A stretch of DNA of 64,000 nt from Lycocorax pyrrhopterus obiensis (lineage: Eukaryota; Chordata; Aves; Passeriformes; Paradisaeidae). Under the pieces are notes generated by a model. It was not told the origin of the DNA, did not search any database, and saw only the letters and a program-made list of their open reading frames with translations. A program made the translations under genes and the position numbers. This document shows positions 1 to 13,480 of the stretch, one piece after another (position 1 is the stretch's first letter; every line of letters begins with the position of its first letter). The DNA lies in NCBI GenBank assembly GCA_014706295.1, contig JACSVZ010000007.1:47754975-47818974 (forward strand). Direction: 5' to 3'.

Positions 1-666
1 GAATAAGCTGCAGAACACAGAAGGAAAAAGACCTGCAGAATGAAGGGATGAGAACTAGCGAGAAATACTAACTCTTAATACATGAGGAGTACTCCCCTCT
101 CCCTCATGTCAAAACCCATGCTTCCTCCACAGGCCAGTCAGGATGTGCAAGGGCTGCGTGTCCCTCTTTGTCCTTTACATTACTCTATGGCTGCTCTGGC
201 ATTCCGTGCAAGACCAAAGGTGAATTGATCTTTGCAAGAAGAAATTAAATAGGTGGGGGCTGCACAAAATGAGTCCAGATCTCCTTCTACTGAAGCAAGC
301 CTCTCCGTCCCAAAGCCCTCAGTGAGGCAGCATGCTTCTAATTCACCAGCTGACCTGTTCATGGCCACCTGAGCTGCCAGTTCCTTTGCTTAGCACCCCT
401 GCTGCCACTTACGCTGTGAAGGAATATAAATCTCTCCTGCAGTGCGTGAGAGCTTTTAACCTCCAGTTTGCACAATTACAAATGAAGATCCAAGGGGAAA
501 GGCAGAGGGGGATGTGAGAACAGTGCTGGAAGAAAGAAGGACAGTGTTTAAATCCTTAGGAGCCATGCTTTGAGCTTGCCCTACATGACTGTAGTGTACA
601 GAGTTTGTAGGGCCTTGTACTGTAGGAGTCTGCTGTCTTTGGGATGTGATACTTAATATGGTGAGT

Positions 667-691
667 ACACACACACACACACACACACACA
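667..691 (+). repeat. (AC)12 microsatellite
   Basis: Twelve uninterrupted AC units lie in otherwise unique sequence. It is long enough to be polymorphic. Confidence 0.98.
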
Positions 692-3600
692 TTCACAGAG
701 GGCTGACTGCTTGTACCTGCTAAGGTTCTGACTTCACATGTTCACAGCTACAAAATCAATAGGCCTTGTGTCCCAGACAATTTGAGAGCAGTTTTATTTT
801 GTTTCCTGACTACCCTCCTTACCATTTTAATTGGAAGAAAGCTTTTTTCTTTATTTTAATTGTCTACCCTAAACTGTAACAGTAATTTTCTGTGTGTTTC
901 GCTGTCCACAGAGATCTTCCAGAACAAATGGTCTCCAAACCTTAAATACATCTATTACTGTGTAATTCACCTACCATTTTTCTCTGGGTAGGGAGGTTAC
1001 CTTCAACCTGCTTTGGACTTTTAGGAGGGAAGTGGAAATTAAAAGTCTGTCCAACAGTCTGGTTCTCAAGGGGTTTTAAATTCTTTTTTCTTTAATGATG
1101 TTTTCTTACTTCATGCATTGACATTATTTATAAGAATGACAAGAAAATTTCCAAGCCATTGAATTTTGAACTATTGATTTAAAAAATCCCAAACATCCCT
1201 GAATATAGTATAACAGTAGCCTAACACCTGCTAGCTAAATGCATATTGGTGTGTCCTTCAATGAAACAGAGAGAGGGATTTTAACAGCCTAGTTAAGCTA
1301 TTGGAACAGATGCTGCAGTTGTGAGGCCTGAAGCTGTGGACAAGCTCTGCCAGTCATTTCTGCCATGAAAACATCAGTCAGTCCACAAGTACAGACACAT
1401 TAGCATGCTTCAGGTGACAAGCTCTCAGTGCACTACTTTCAGATAATGCCCTCACTTTTTGCTTTTTGAGCTTCCAGTTGGCCTTGACTGCACTGTTATG
1501 TATAAAAGTTATATGTATATATTAGTACTTACATGTTTCTCAAAAAATCCCTGGAAATGGACTGCCCCTATTCTGCATCATTTGCTCTGGGGGTTCCTGG
1601 TGCATAGAAGTTTGTCTTTCTCCAGTAAGCTGAAATGAGTTCTTTTATCCTAAAATATCTGCTGATGTGGCTAATGGCTAGGAAACAAGAGCAGGCAACT
1701 CTTCTGAAAGGTAGCAAATGACAGAAAGGGGCTGTGTACCAGCAGTACAGGGCAGAAGGACACCTGTGAGTTTCCCTGTTCATCTCTGGGGCATGTGTCA
1801 GCTCTGCCCTGCAGCGAACAATCTCTAGTCTTGAGCAGTAACCAGAACATTAGAGCACAGTCAGACCTTGACACTGTTAGCAAACCTGCCTTGTGGTACT
1901 TCCAGGTTACCACATCAGTGGGTGTTGCACAGCCTGTTGTGTCACTTCATGGGGTTGCTTCTGCTGCGTGAGAGAGCTGGTTTCCCCTTGTTAAGTTTCT
2001 GCAGCTACCACGTACCAATGGATCTGCCTCTTGGCTGCTGTTGTGTCTTTTGGGGGCTTTGCAAAATGGATTATCAAAAATACATTCCTGGCCATGTTTC
2101 AAACAACAAACAACTCTCTTTATAACAGTAGTGATGGGTGATTCTTAGCAAATAAGTATTTGGCAAGATTACAATATAATTTGACGAGTTACTGCATGTG
2201 GATAAATGCAGTACATGCTATCCTTACCTGTGACCAAAGTATGAGGCCAAAAGGAAGAATTTAGAAAATATGTGATAGCAAACAGGATGGACTAAGGCGG
2301 ACTACCAGAAAAAAAACCCTAGAGGATGTAGAAAAGGAACTGCTCAAAAAGTTTTAGGAGCTTCTTATTTCCACAAGTTGAGCAGAAAAATTGATGTAGG
2401 CAGCAGCAAGCGGAAAAAATACAGGTTTGAGGGAATTTTTCCAAGTCATAATATTCTACTAACCTGGAAGTGCAAATTATAAATCCTTGAGAACAAGCCC
2501 TGTATAAAGCTGTTCCAGGTGACTGTTAGCAGAATAGTTACCCAGGACTCCAGTCTGGAAGAAGTTATGCAATACAGCACATTGGAGTAATCTGATTATA
2601 ACCACATAGATTGATGAGGCCATGAAGGATGAACCTATTCATGTTCACATCAGGGTACTGTAGCAATACAGTGTTGAGAGACATGGCAACTCTGACCCAT
2701 CCTTCATAAAAAGTCGTTGATAATAGCACTGGACTAGATGAAACCAATTACTCAAGTAATGAGTCAGGTGGAGTTTAGAGGAGTAATGACTGGGTCATAA
2801 AATGATGATGATACTGAAATATCAGGTGTGTTTTCAGTAGCATCTTTCATTACAAGAATAACATCTCTTTAAATGTATTACTCTGAATAGGAAATTACAG
2901 TGGCTGTCTCTGGAAGGACAAGTGGTTTGGTGTGCCAAATTCAGAGCACTGAGGCACTACCCACAAGCTGAAAAACTGTGTGCAGGTACCTAAGAAGTAA
3001 TGTGCACTGCCTTGCAATATACCTGGGAAGTGTGCTCTTGGTTTGAGCTGCTATTTACAAGTCTGATTCTCTTGCCTTTGCTCTTAAAAGGGCAAAATAC
3101 CTTTTTGCCGTAGGAATGTATTTTTTAACATCTAGCAACTGGGATTGAGTGAGGATGATGAAATATACAGCTAAAATAAATAATTGAGACAGACTAATAA
3201 ATAGTAGATAGTAAAACTTCCGTGCTAGGAACAGTATCACCAACCTGGCGATTTCAAAATCCCAAAGGAGCCATAACAGGGTATCCCATTTTTGATTCTC
3301 AAAAAAACCCCAGCTGATACACAAAATAGACCTGCCATGTATGGTATATATTATTTCCAAGTATACCACTCAGTCTGCCTAGATTTTTATCTAGTTGATT
3401 CTTTCTGCAAAATCTTTCCTAAGAAATGTCATCTGATGAGTTTAGGTCCCCTCTTTGTTATCATGTGCTGAGTCTGTTTCTCCAGGTTATATTCTTTGTC
3501 AACTTTGTCTGGATAGCTGAAGTTGAAAGTGTTTGTTAATAGTGGTCAATCAAACAATAGCAATTCTGTGCCTGCACAGAATGAATATATAAGAACTACC

Positions 3601-4195
3601 ATTTCAGTTTATGTGTTTGGGTGTGTGAAATAACAAATACTTATTCTATTCTCTGGAATTTCACAACTCCCTGAAATAAATCTGCCAGTAAACTATGCTT
3701 TGTGTTAGTAACAGTCATTCAGTGGAATGGAAATGTAAAGTGCTTTGTGTGTGTCCGGCAAGCCCATGTTGGAAGTTGCACAGAAGTGATGATCAGTGAT
3801 GATTAGAACTTCCTCCTTGATTTTTCACAAGTGTGACTTGTCATCTCTTCTGTGAATGAGGTATGGAATGAGAGAACGTTGTTGACATGTTTTGAAGGAA
3901 CAGAGGAACTTGAAAATTACCAAAACAGATTATATTTTCAGTCCTTCTAAGCTACCATCCTATTTTTAACAAACACATGTATCTGGCATTTTGTATAGAA
4001 GTGAAGCAGGCAGAAAGGCAGTGTAAGAAAATGGGAGCTTAATTATAATCTGTATTTGCAGTAGTAAGTTATTGGCATCAAAATTAAAGTATGAATTGAA
4101 TTTAAAAATCCACAATGGTCCTAGCTTTACATTTTGGACACAATTTAGTATTTTGTTTGTACTTAGTACCAAATATTAATAAATACTTTAAAATG

Positions 4196-4217
4196 TATAT
4201 GTGTGTGTGTGTGTGTA
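4196..4217 (+). repeat. (TA)/(GT)8 short dinucleotide repeat
   Basis: A short TATA run passes into eight GT units and back into TATAA. Confidence 0.9.
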
Positions 4218-4764
4218 TAATATTAACTTTCATATGGATTTTACATTTCAAATTCTGAGGGATGTCTCCAGGATGCTTGTGGGATGCTGCACCTTGGACT
4301 TTGTTGGCAGGAGGAGGCCTCGGAAGGTAGAGGGACAAAAGACTGGCAGCCAGTGGGAACAGTTTTATCCATTCCTGTCTAAGCTAAACAGGGGAGACCT
4401 TCACTGAGCAGTGGGCTTTAAAAAGCTAATCAAAAAGTCCTTCCAATTGCAAATCACAAATGAAAATTGACACTAATGCTGCATATTCAGAAAGCTGGCA
4501 TTTGTGAAAGACTTCTGTTGCTGTTTTCAAATGAAAGAGGTCACTCCTTTACTCATTTGTTTGGTGTTTGTCATAATAACTGTAATTATGAGGCACTACT
4601 GTGATAATTTAATGTAATTTAGCACATAATTAGTGAACAAAAATACTGCACAGTAATTCTTCCATGGAGCCATGCTGCTAATAAATAGTGGCATTCAGTG
4701 ACATCTTTCCTGTCATTTTTCCTCATCAGGCTTATGTAGCCTATAGTATTTTCACTTGTCTTGC

Positions 4765-4792
4765 TTTTTTTTTTTTTTTGCCTTTTTTTTTT
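4765..4792 (+). repeat. Interrupted poly(T) tract
   Basis: Fifteen T residues, then GCC, then ten T residues. No adjoining SINE or LINE body is recognisable, so I do not read it as a retroposon tail. Confidence 0.95.
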
Positions 4793-5439
4793 AAAGAGTA
4801 CAAGTATCATAGCAGAGTTACTGAAATGAGATCTGCAAAAATTGCTCTGCCCTTTGGCAAAGAACACTAACTTATTCATTATCCAGTGAGTACAGCTTTA
4901 AAAAGAGTGTCCTCTGAAAGCTTCATTGTTCTTTCCACGCTCCGATGATGCTCAATAATGTCATCACTGCTGATTCCAGGGAAAAATACTTCTATCAGTG
5001 GGAGGGGGAACAGTAATTTCAATGGGCTTTTCTGGTGCAAACTCCTTTCAGATGATCTCTAATACAGGAGACAATCTCTGATGTTTTCTCTTCATGTAGA
5101 AGAGGAAAGGCTTGAACTGTGGTGTATTGGGACCACTCTGCACGCACACCGGAGAAAACTCAGACGATGCAGTTGACACATGTCACAATCACAAAGCTGA
5201 AGTAAAAGAACTAAAAAGGCTCCTTTTCGAAACCCTCCTAAATATTAATGTGGCTATGAAAGCACTATTTCATATACCTCTCAGATCCACTATCTGAAGC
5301 AACGAGTTTTCCAGTCCAATAGCTTATCTTAAATCTGATTTTAAAATATAAGGACTTCCTTAAACTCATGTTTAGCCTTAAAGAAGGTTTATGGGAATTT
5401 TAGCAACATGCATAGGTAGATACCTGATGCAAGGGAATG

Positions 5440-5705
5440 AAGACAAGGGAGCAAGACTCTTCTCAGTATTGCCCACTGACAGTTCAAGAGGCAATGGGCA
5501 CAAATGGAAATGCAGAAGACGTTCAAAACACAAGAAAACAGTTTTGTTACTGTGAGGGTGGCCAAGCATTGGCACAGGTTGCTCAGAGAGGTTGTGGGTC
5601 ATTCATCTGTGGAGATACTCAAAACTCAAATGGATGTGTTTCTGAACAATCTACAATAGCTGACCCATCTTGAGCAGAGTGGTTGGGCTGATGGGCACCT
5701 GCAGC
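5440..5705 (+). mobile_element. Old CR1 LINE 3' fragment
   Basis: The plus strand shows the CR1 3' segment: gactcttctcagtattgccc, gaggcaatgggcacaaatgg, tttgttactgtgagggtggc, tggcacaggttgctcagaga, then ctgacccatcttgagcagag and a weak ttgggctgat. It is diverged, and the octamer tail is no longer legible. The open frame 5437-5673 is a shadow of it. Confidence 0.85.
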
Positions 5706-8700
5706 TAAAGAAAATGTAAGGAGAAAGGAAAAAGGTATCTCAGGACTAGGGTGCCCATAGCCAGATGTTGACTGCATTAATAAAGGATGGGGACAGCACC
5801 ATATTTGCCTCTGCACTGTGATCTTATTAGCATGCCTGAGTGTGAGTAGTCCCCTCTTTCCACAAATCTTTTTTCATCAGCTGTATTCAAAACCTTTCAT
5901 TCTAAATCTGAACCCTTATGGTCCTGCCCTTTCTATATCAGCCTATTATATGGGGATGTGGTTAATCCCCAAGCCCTTGACCTTTAGTGATTTGTACTGC
6001 TGTCAAGACACATTATACAGCTTTCCAAACTGCTCTGCACTACAGAAGAAAATGTCCACAGTAGGGTTCTTTTGTTTAAACCACCAGGCAACAGGCATCA
6101 GTTTTATCATGCAAACATTTTCTTATTTTCTTCAAGGGAAGCAAGCCCCCCCCGCCATCCCTTCCCCAGAAGAGTTTCAGTATGAAAAACAGAGCTGAGA
6201 AGCTCGAGTAGGTGCAGGAGAGCTGTTTGCCATTTGGAAACCAATGAAGATTATGTTATTCCTGCTGGGACAGAAGCTGAGAGGAAAATGTGAGCTTAGT
6301 ATTAATACATAGAAAGATGATGGCTTGCTTTTTCAAAGAAAAAACATAATTTTTGAAGCGGCCTATGGCTTTGTTAAAAAAAAAAAGAGTTGCTGGGGTT
6401 TAGGAGCAACTGTACTGTACTCAGGGACCTCAACTCTGCTCTTCACGGGTTTTGATGGATAAGTCACCTATGAAAAGGTATATGTAGGAATTAGAGGGTG
6501 TTCTCCCATTAGCCACAAAGAGAGCAAATGCAGCATGCATGCGGTCTCCCATCCTCAAGGTTCCTTTATTCAGAGATTTAACCTTAGCATAGCAGGGACA
6601 ATTTCTTCTCTCTGCCAGTTCAGTTCTTGTCTTTTTGAGGACTTTGGCATGTGTCTTAGCTAGACTAATGGGAGTTTTGAAGCGGACTGAAAATAGCAAC
6701 TAATTTCACAACCAACAGTGATGACTTTCAGCCATCAGCCTGAGCTATATTTTGATATGGAGTTAGGACATGGACGTATTAGAAATTCCCGTAAAAGAAA
6801 AGATTTAGAAAGTGTTTTCTTCCAAGATTTACCATGTTCTACTTAAGAATGCCATATTTATGCCAAAGAGAGATTTCATACCAAATTTTCTAGCTATTAC
6901 CTGTAAGAATCAATTTCTTACATCAGCTTGCCAATAGGAATAGTTACTTTTCATGCTAAAGGAGATTAACATCAGATAGCTTAAAAGGACTGTATCTGTA
7001 AAAATAATCTTAGCCTGCATGCACAGTGATATCCTTTAAATTAACAAGTGCAATTCAGGAAAGAGATCTTTGGGTCACACTTGTTATTTCTCTTAAAACT
7101 GCATCTCAGTAGCCTTTGTATGAATTCATAGGTGCTGATGTATGGAGTAGCATCTGCTTGCAGCTGCAGTCCTTCAGCCTGGCAAGGGAAATGATGGGAT
7201 CCAGAAGCACACTAAGGGTAACTGGTGTGATGATACAAGAGGAACAGCTCTTTGCATGGGGAATCAAACAGCCTCTGGTTCACTGCTTTAAAACAGAGAT
7301 GACTGGGGTAGAGTTGACAGATTTAATATTGTCACAGGTGTTTTGGAGAAAGTGAGTGGGAAATTATTGTTCACTAGTCCTTGCAATACAGGTTAGCTAA
7401 TGATGTTACCTATTGGCAGATATAAAACAAACAACATGAAGTCTGTTTCCCCCACACAAGAGTTCCAATATTAAAACAATGAAACTCATTGCTATGAACA
7501 GTTGTGGAGGGCAAAAGTTCAGAAAGTGATAAGACAACTTCAGGAAGGGTAGGTCTGTCACGGCCTATCAGATATCAAACCCTGGCAGCAGCCTGAAGCT
7601 CAAAAAGTTCCCAACCTGCTCCCCACTGAAGACTGGAGGATGCTGCTGCAAAGGGATCATTCTGTCCACACCTTGCTTTGCTCTTTCCTGAGCATCCTCT
7701 CCTGACAGCTGCTGGAGCCTGTAAGGGATAGATTGTAGATAGACCTATAGTCAGACCCTATCTATAGTTATCTGTTGGGTTTGCCACCCACAATGTCAAG
7801 CATGTCTATAGATGTTACAGTCCTGATAGCCTGGACAGAAATTCACAGCAACAACAGCATGAAGTCTGAAGCCAAATATGCATGTGATTCTTATTTTGCC
7901 ACTGTAACAAAGGTCGTGCTGTGTTTTCTGCACAGTGTCACAGCTGAACCATGTGGGTCACATTTCACAGGGATTTCTCTCTACACTGTTGTGTTTTGTA
8001 ACAATATTGCAAGGATTTCCAACCAGTGAAAAGATAGTTTTCTTGCATTCCCTTTTGCTGCTGGCCTGTCCCCCTACACTTCCCTTAACTGGTTTTTTAA
8101 CAGTTGGGACCTCTCCTTCAGCACTTCTCTCAGTCCCTGGCTTCCCCAGCTCCTTTCATGCCAAGTAAATACGGTTTTCAGAAAGGAGAGATCTGCTTGG
8201 CAAGCGGAAAGGTAGGGCAAAGGGGCAGAGGCAGCTGGGAAACTCGTCAGGGTAATCACCCACCCAGCTCCAGCCGCATTCCCTTCTCGTGCCTCATGCC
8301 TGTGTTTCCAAGCTCATTTGTAATACACTGCTACAGCTCTCAGTCTTTCCTGTGCTTCGAATTTGCAAATCAGTCTGCCTGTCTAGAGCCATATCAAATG
8401 TTTTCAACCAGCTCCTCTCTTTCACCCCTGTCAGCCGTGCTGACTAGATGAGTAGACTCAGGAGTCAGGCAGGACAAGCCGAGGTGACCTGCTGTGAATC
8501 AGCTGCAGATGGGCTCCATCTGAGGGGACTAGATACACTCTCCAGCAAAGCTTGCCATGACAATTTAAGACTTTACCATCTGCAGCTCTCTCTTTTTTAA
8601 GACTTGCTATTTCATTGTGGAAGAGAAGTGCTTGCTCCCACCTTAACTGACTTGCTCCTCACTCCCCTCATCAGCTTAAGCCAGCACTGAAAGTTGAGGC

Positions 8701-11700
8701 AGTGGTCACACTGACACGGGGCCACTCCTTCTGTCCCTGACACAGAACAAGTGCTTAGTCTGCCACGAGATCTCCCTTCCGTTTTCTGTGTTCATCAGGA
8801 AACTATCACATATGCAGATGTGGTCTTTGCTGAGAAATAAGTGACTTTTTTGGTTTTGTTTTTCACTATAATTAACTCAACAGAGACAAGATATGTTTGT
8901 TTTGCTTTGGGAGCTACAATGGGCAATGTCAACTCTAGAAACAGCTGCTGGCTGCAGCTGAATTAATTTTTTTTCATTCCCCTCTCCTCTGGAATATGTA
9001 GAGTAAGGTAAAGCAGCACATTTTGTAACTAAATCTCAATTTTACTAAATTTCTTCTGTGAGCAGAAATCCTGAAAAAGCCCTTTAAATCATAAAAGTAT
9101 TTTGTTGAGATGCTTTCAAATATTCTTTTAATTAGCATCAATATTTTATTTAGAAATTTTCCTTGCTGTTTTGCAGTCTCAAACAAAACATTCTGGGTAA
9201 TTTTTCTGCTTCTTTGAATTGATAAAAAAAAATCCCACCACATTTTGGGTTGCACAAAATGTCTGTGTTATTTGATTGTGGTTGACCTGAATTCCCAACA
9301 TAGATTCAATTTTATTTTTTTTTTTACATGAAAGAATCAAAACATCAGTTATTAGCACATCTCACATTGCATCTTGCCTGTTTATTTCACAGTAGAGAAG
9401 ATACTTTCCTTTGCTTCATTACATCCTATTTTGTACAGTCTTCCTGTGTTGCCCTGACAATTCCTCTGCCTCCTCCTGGCTGTCCTCACTTCTCCAGGCC
9501 TTTCTGTTGTATCCTTCTGCTGTATGTAGGTCACTACTGCACTTCCCTGAAGTCTCCCCTTGTCGTTTCTGAAATGAGATGCTTCATTAGCCACTCTCCA
9601 GTCTTCTGGCATTACTGACTTCTGCAGTCAGCTTGCAGACACCTCTGCTAGTGGCTGTCTTCCTCCTCTTGCTACTTGCCCTACAGAAATAGTGCCAAAC
9701 ACATTCATAAGTCAGAAACTCTGGGGAATGCCCATTAGTGTGCGATGGGTTTCTCTTGGGTGTGCTTCATACTCTGAATCCTATGGAACCTCATTTTGTT
9801 TCTTTTCTATTTAGATACTCGACATAACTAATATTTGAGGAGGACAGATGCAAGGCTTTAACATTTTTTTAAAATTCCTTACATTGCTGTATTTTGGGGT
9901 AGAGGGAGGAGATTTGCAAATGAGAAGCAGCTCTATGCTTCCAGCTCAAATGGCTCTTATTTTGCCCTAAGAAAAAGAAAACTAAATGAAGAGGAAGAGA
10001 ATTATGTACATGCGTCTGCGCAGCTCCCTGCCCCCTCCAACAGGAGCACTGAAAACAAACAAGGCAGAACATTTGTCTTCTGCGTGGAAGAGGCATTGCA
10101 AAGGTAGGAAAGAGGGAGAACAAAGAGTGCATGTTCCAGAGTTCTGCACACAATCACCAACAAATAAGCCTGGCAGCATCTTCATTGTCTGTAGGAGTGT
10201 GCTCCATACAGCTAATCCCCGCGTCCTGAGTTGCCATCTGGAGTATTCCACAAGCAGGTCTGTGTAGCAGAGGTGTTGCAAGCCTGCGACAAGCCAGGCA
10301 GTGCACCCAGGGCCTGCCAGCAGCCACGGGCTGTTCTTGCTCAATCACACTTGTAGCCTAACACACAAAATGTACCCAGTGAAGGGCAACTGCCCCTCAG
10401 GAGAGGCCTCCTGGCAATAAAAGCCTGAGTGCTATCAGCAGTATTTCCCTCACAGAGTTTGGGAGCAGGATGGTCCTCAGCACACTGCTTGGAGCACCAC
10501 CAACACCCAATACCTTGTAAGAAATATCTACAGGAAGCAAAAAATGCTGAAATCAGTGAGAGGATGCTTGCCTGGCCTTCATTCCTAGCACGGTGGGGAC
10601 CAAAGGCCCCCACAAAGGCCAAGTGGCAGCCAGGGGCTGGCAATTGCCCTGTTACCCATCCCCCAGTGCACATTGCTCTCCATCACACACAGTCTCTGCC
10701 AACTGCTCATTTCAGACAGCAGCATCCTGGCATCCCCTGTCACCGTGTGTGCTGGCCCAGGGCCTCTGACAGAGCCCCAGCAGCTCATCTGGAGGGCCCC
10801 ATGGCATTCCCCCACCTCTGCTGAACCCGGGGGCCGGGCGTCCAAGCACCAGGAGGCCCACATTGCCCCCCTGACTCTTTAGCAGCCACAAGGCTTTTGG
10901 TGAGGGGTAGGGGTCATATGTGGGCTTTTACAGCTATTGCTGTTTCTGCTTCTGCTGGATGATACGAGTTTTGTCTCTCCTGTCCTTTCCTAGCTTCATC
11001 AGCATCCTAATTGTGCTCAGCTCTCTTTTGTGGCAGGCACGTGTAGGCATGTGCAAATTTCCTGACTCCTGGAAAAGCTCTGTATTAGAAAAGGGGAAAA
11101 ATGGCTCAAAAAGTGCAGCCAAGCCCTGAAGGCTGTAACCATGCAGGACTCCTTGTCTCCCATTTTTAGGCTCTTTACAGGGCTGTCAGAGCAGCAACAG
11201 CTCCTGGCATTGGGGGTGCTTTCCACCCAGTGATCTCAAAGTTGTCTGCTGAGAGTCACAGACTCACTAATCGCACTCCAGGGACACGGGGAAGGAAGAA
11301 CAGAGACGTGACATGGTCTCCTGCCTGCCCTGCCTTGCTCCTGTCTCTCCCAACAGCTGCAATTTCTCACCACCTTGAAACTAGAGCCCTTGTGTCACAC
11401 AAGAAGTAGAAATTCATCCATTAATCTTCCTTCTGTTTTTCCCTCAGGAGCTGCTGTGTTTGCTCAGGCAGGGATGCATTTGCTTAGAAAGGCAAGTGCT
11501 GCCTATTGGCAGTGAACACCCTCTCTCTGCCCCTCTCTGGAGGGCTCTCCCCATGGGGATGCAGCAACAGCCTCGTGCTTGCTGTCCATCAGTGGTAAAC
11601 CGGCAGATGGGTCACCCGCTACTCCAGAACCAAAGCACCAACCCCCTTTGTGGACATTAACCTCAACAGTGAAAGGTGTAACTACTGTTTGTAAAGAAAA

Positions 11701-12198
11701 AGAGAGAAAAAGGCAAAGGTTTGGGTCATGTGCTTCCCCGCCTCTCCCTCCAATGGCTTTGATCCATTTTGGGCTTTGGTCCAAAAGCTCATTAAAAGGA
11801 AAGTACAGCCAAGAATTACTCCGAAAGAGAAGGAAAAATGGCTCATCCATCAGGCGGAAGACAAACAGTGTCAGATACATGTTGCTAATTTGCTCTCCCT
11901 AGGGAGATCTGCTTCTTTTTAACCAGAAAAGTGTTTTTCAACAGAGGGATGCTGACTCAGCCTGACTCTTTCTTACCCTGGGCATCTCCCTTTCCTGGCA
12001 AGATCCCAGTACAGACATCTCCCTTGCCTGTTGATCTCTGAAGTGCTGGATGGGCACTGCTTGGGAAAGAGACCAATGCATGGATGGCACCTAGGAGTCT
12101 CTTGAAACACCTGAAGTGTGACAAATAGATGCATCCTGTAACAGCAGTGTGTGGCAAACAAGGAAACTCAAAAGACAGAAACCAGTCTGAACCATAGT
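5706..12198. other. Non-coding region, no gene seen
   Basis: Mixed composition, with a GC-richer block near 10.2-10.9 kb that gives several overlapping chance frames on both strands (for example 10429-10824 and 10341-10673). Apart from the doubtful LINE motif near 9.4-9.6 kb I recognise nothing. Confidence 0.65.
9395..9640 (-). mobile_element. Possible ancient LINE reverse-transcriptase fragment
   Basis: The minus strand encodes MPEDWRVANEASHFRNDKG (from 9612), which recalls the LINE motif (V/L)PEDWR.ANV.PIFKKG. Only this short motif supports the call, and downstream YRPVSL is not visible. It could be chance. Confidence 0.25.
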
Positions 12199-12580
12199 TC
12201 TGTTAGTCTGGAGAAAAGGATGCTGAGGGGAGGCCTTATTGCTCCCTGCAACTACCTGAAGGGAGGTTGTGGTGAGGTGGGGGTCAGTCTCTTATCCCAA
12301 GTAACAAGCGATAGGACAAGAGGAAATGGCCTCAAGTTGTGCCAGGGGAAGTTTACATTGCATATTAGGAAAAATTTCCTCATAGAAAGGGTTGTCAAGC
12401 ACTGGAACAGGCTGCCCAGGAAAGTGGTAGACTTGCCATCCCTGAAGGTATTTAAAAGAGGTGTAGGTGTGGCACTTAGGGACATGATTTATTAGTGTAC
12501 TTAGTAGTGTTAGGTTAACTGTTGGACTTAATGACCTTAAGGATCTTTTCCAACTGAAATGATTCTGTGATTCTGTAAGA
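12199..12580 (+). mobile_element. CR1 LINE 3' end, about 0.38 kb
   Basis: The sequence follows the CR1 3' region: gtctggagaaaaggatgctg, aggggaggccttattgctcc, then caagcactggaacaggctgc, and a terminal ttggacttaatgaccttaag followed by atgattctgtgattctgtaa. It is strongly 5'-truncated, the normal outcome of CR1 insertion. The 114-residue open frame over it (12151-12495) is the decayed 3' part of the element and is not a gene. It lies in the non-coding region downstream of TTC7B. Confidence 0.92.
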
Positions 12581-12779
12581 CCCAAGTACAAAAAAATAAG
12601 GCATGTTTTTTTAAAAAACATTATTCAAGACAAAACTAGTTACATCATTGGTACTACCCCAATATTCAGGGCAAGGACTGTAGAGAAAGCTAGATGAAGA
12701 TGCAAATGTTGCATGACAACAACAAAATGGGGTTTTTTTTTGTGTAAAAGTCACTCAAAAGCCTTTTGATCAGAGATTA

Positions 12780-13480
12780 TTGAAGATGTTGATTTGCAGT
12801 GTTGCTAGGAGCACTAGGGATATGACAGAAAAGTGGAGGAAAGGTGATGTACTAATATTTAAAATACATAAATGAGATGTCCTTTCATGACCTTTGAGTC
12901 CAGGCAAAGTACTGGAACAGCTGAATGGAATTATCTATTAAAAATGAAGGAAGAGGGGCTTAATAAATGCCAAACGTTGTCAAACTAACTGGAGTCCCTT
13001 TCTTTGCTGAGATAATGTTTGGTGGTTAAAAGTAAAAATACTTGCGTGTTTAAATTTAGTTTTGAGCCAGGCATTTTCTTCGAGAAAACACAATGTTTTG
13101 ATTAAAAAACCCAAAATGATACATAATTCAAAGTGGAGTATGTTCAGTGGGTTGGAAAGTGACTCACAGATCTCCTGTGTAATTGTAACTAGGGAATTGT
13201 TGTTTGGCAGGCCTGTTTGCAGTTGGGTCATCAGCAGGAGGAGGAATCTTGCCTCATCTCCTGCATTAACTGTGGCATGTGCTCTGCATGTGTGTGTGTG
13301 TGTCTGTGTCTGTGTGTATGTATGTCTTTTTCTGGTGGGTTTGCATCTGTCTACAGGGGCTGTTCCTTGATCCCACATCTTTAATGGCTTTATCGATAGT
13401 CTGAAGGGCATCAACATGACCCCTGTGCTGATCACATTTGCAGGCAATATAAAAGTTGGAGCCTGGTGAAGAAGGAGGAT
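12780..13480 (+). mobile_element. Ancient, heavily decayed CR1/L3-type LINE remnant
   Basis: Immediately after the younger CR1, several blocks in order resemble LINE reverse transcriptase DNA. These are gtggaggaaaggtgatgtac (finger region), a segment near 12965-13010 (aatgccaaacgttgtcaaac) like the CR1 tgccaaa..gtctaacct block, and 13370-13460. The last block translates as HIFNGFIDSLK followed by ITFAGNIKVG, matching the CR1 pattern NIFINDLD..., then [10 protein letters not shown]. The FADD box (13437-13448) is mutated to FAGN. The blocks are in the right order and strand, but each one is short. The identification is by eye and the limits are rough. Confidence 0.55.
13289..13325 (+). repeat. 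Imperfect (TG)n / (TATG)n microsatellite
   Basis: A TG-rich run interrupted by TC and ending in tgtatgtatgt. It lies within the old LINE remnant and probably expanded after insertion. Confidence 0.9.

Larger units (their letters stand above)
1..5439. other. Non-coding region, no gene seen
   Basis: Apart from the AC, GT and T tracts listed separately I see no gene, RNA or recognisable transposon. Open frames are at most about 104 codons, overlap each other in several frames and lack recognisable domains. The region lies downstream of TTC7B. In mammals this interval leads towards CALM1, but no calmodulin coding sequence is visible. Confidence 0.7.

Noticed and set aside
5818..6198. 126-codon plus-strand frame
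   Set aside because: It includes a C-run and low-complexity sequence, shows no recognisable motif and has no neighbouring exon.
10341..10863. Cluster of overlapping frames of 90-131 codons on both strands
   Set aside because: Overlap in several frames on both strands is what a GC-rich, stop-poor patch produces. No protein family was recognised.
11503..11902. Overlapping 125-codon minus and 107-codon plus frames
   Set aside because: They occupy the same bases on opposite strands, have no recognisable domain and show no convincing splice sites.
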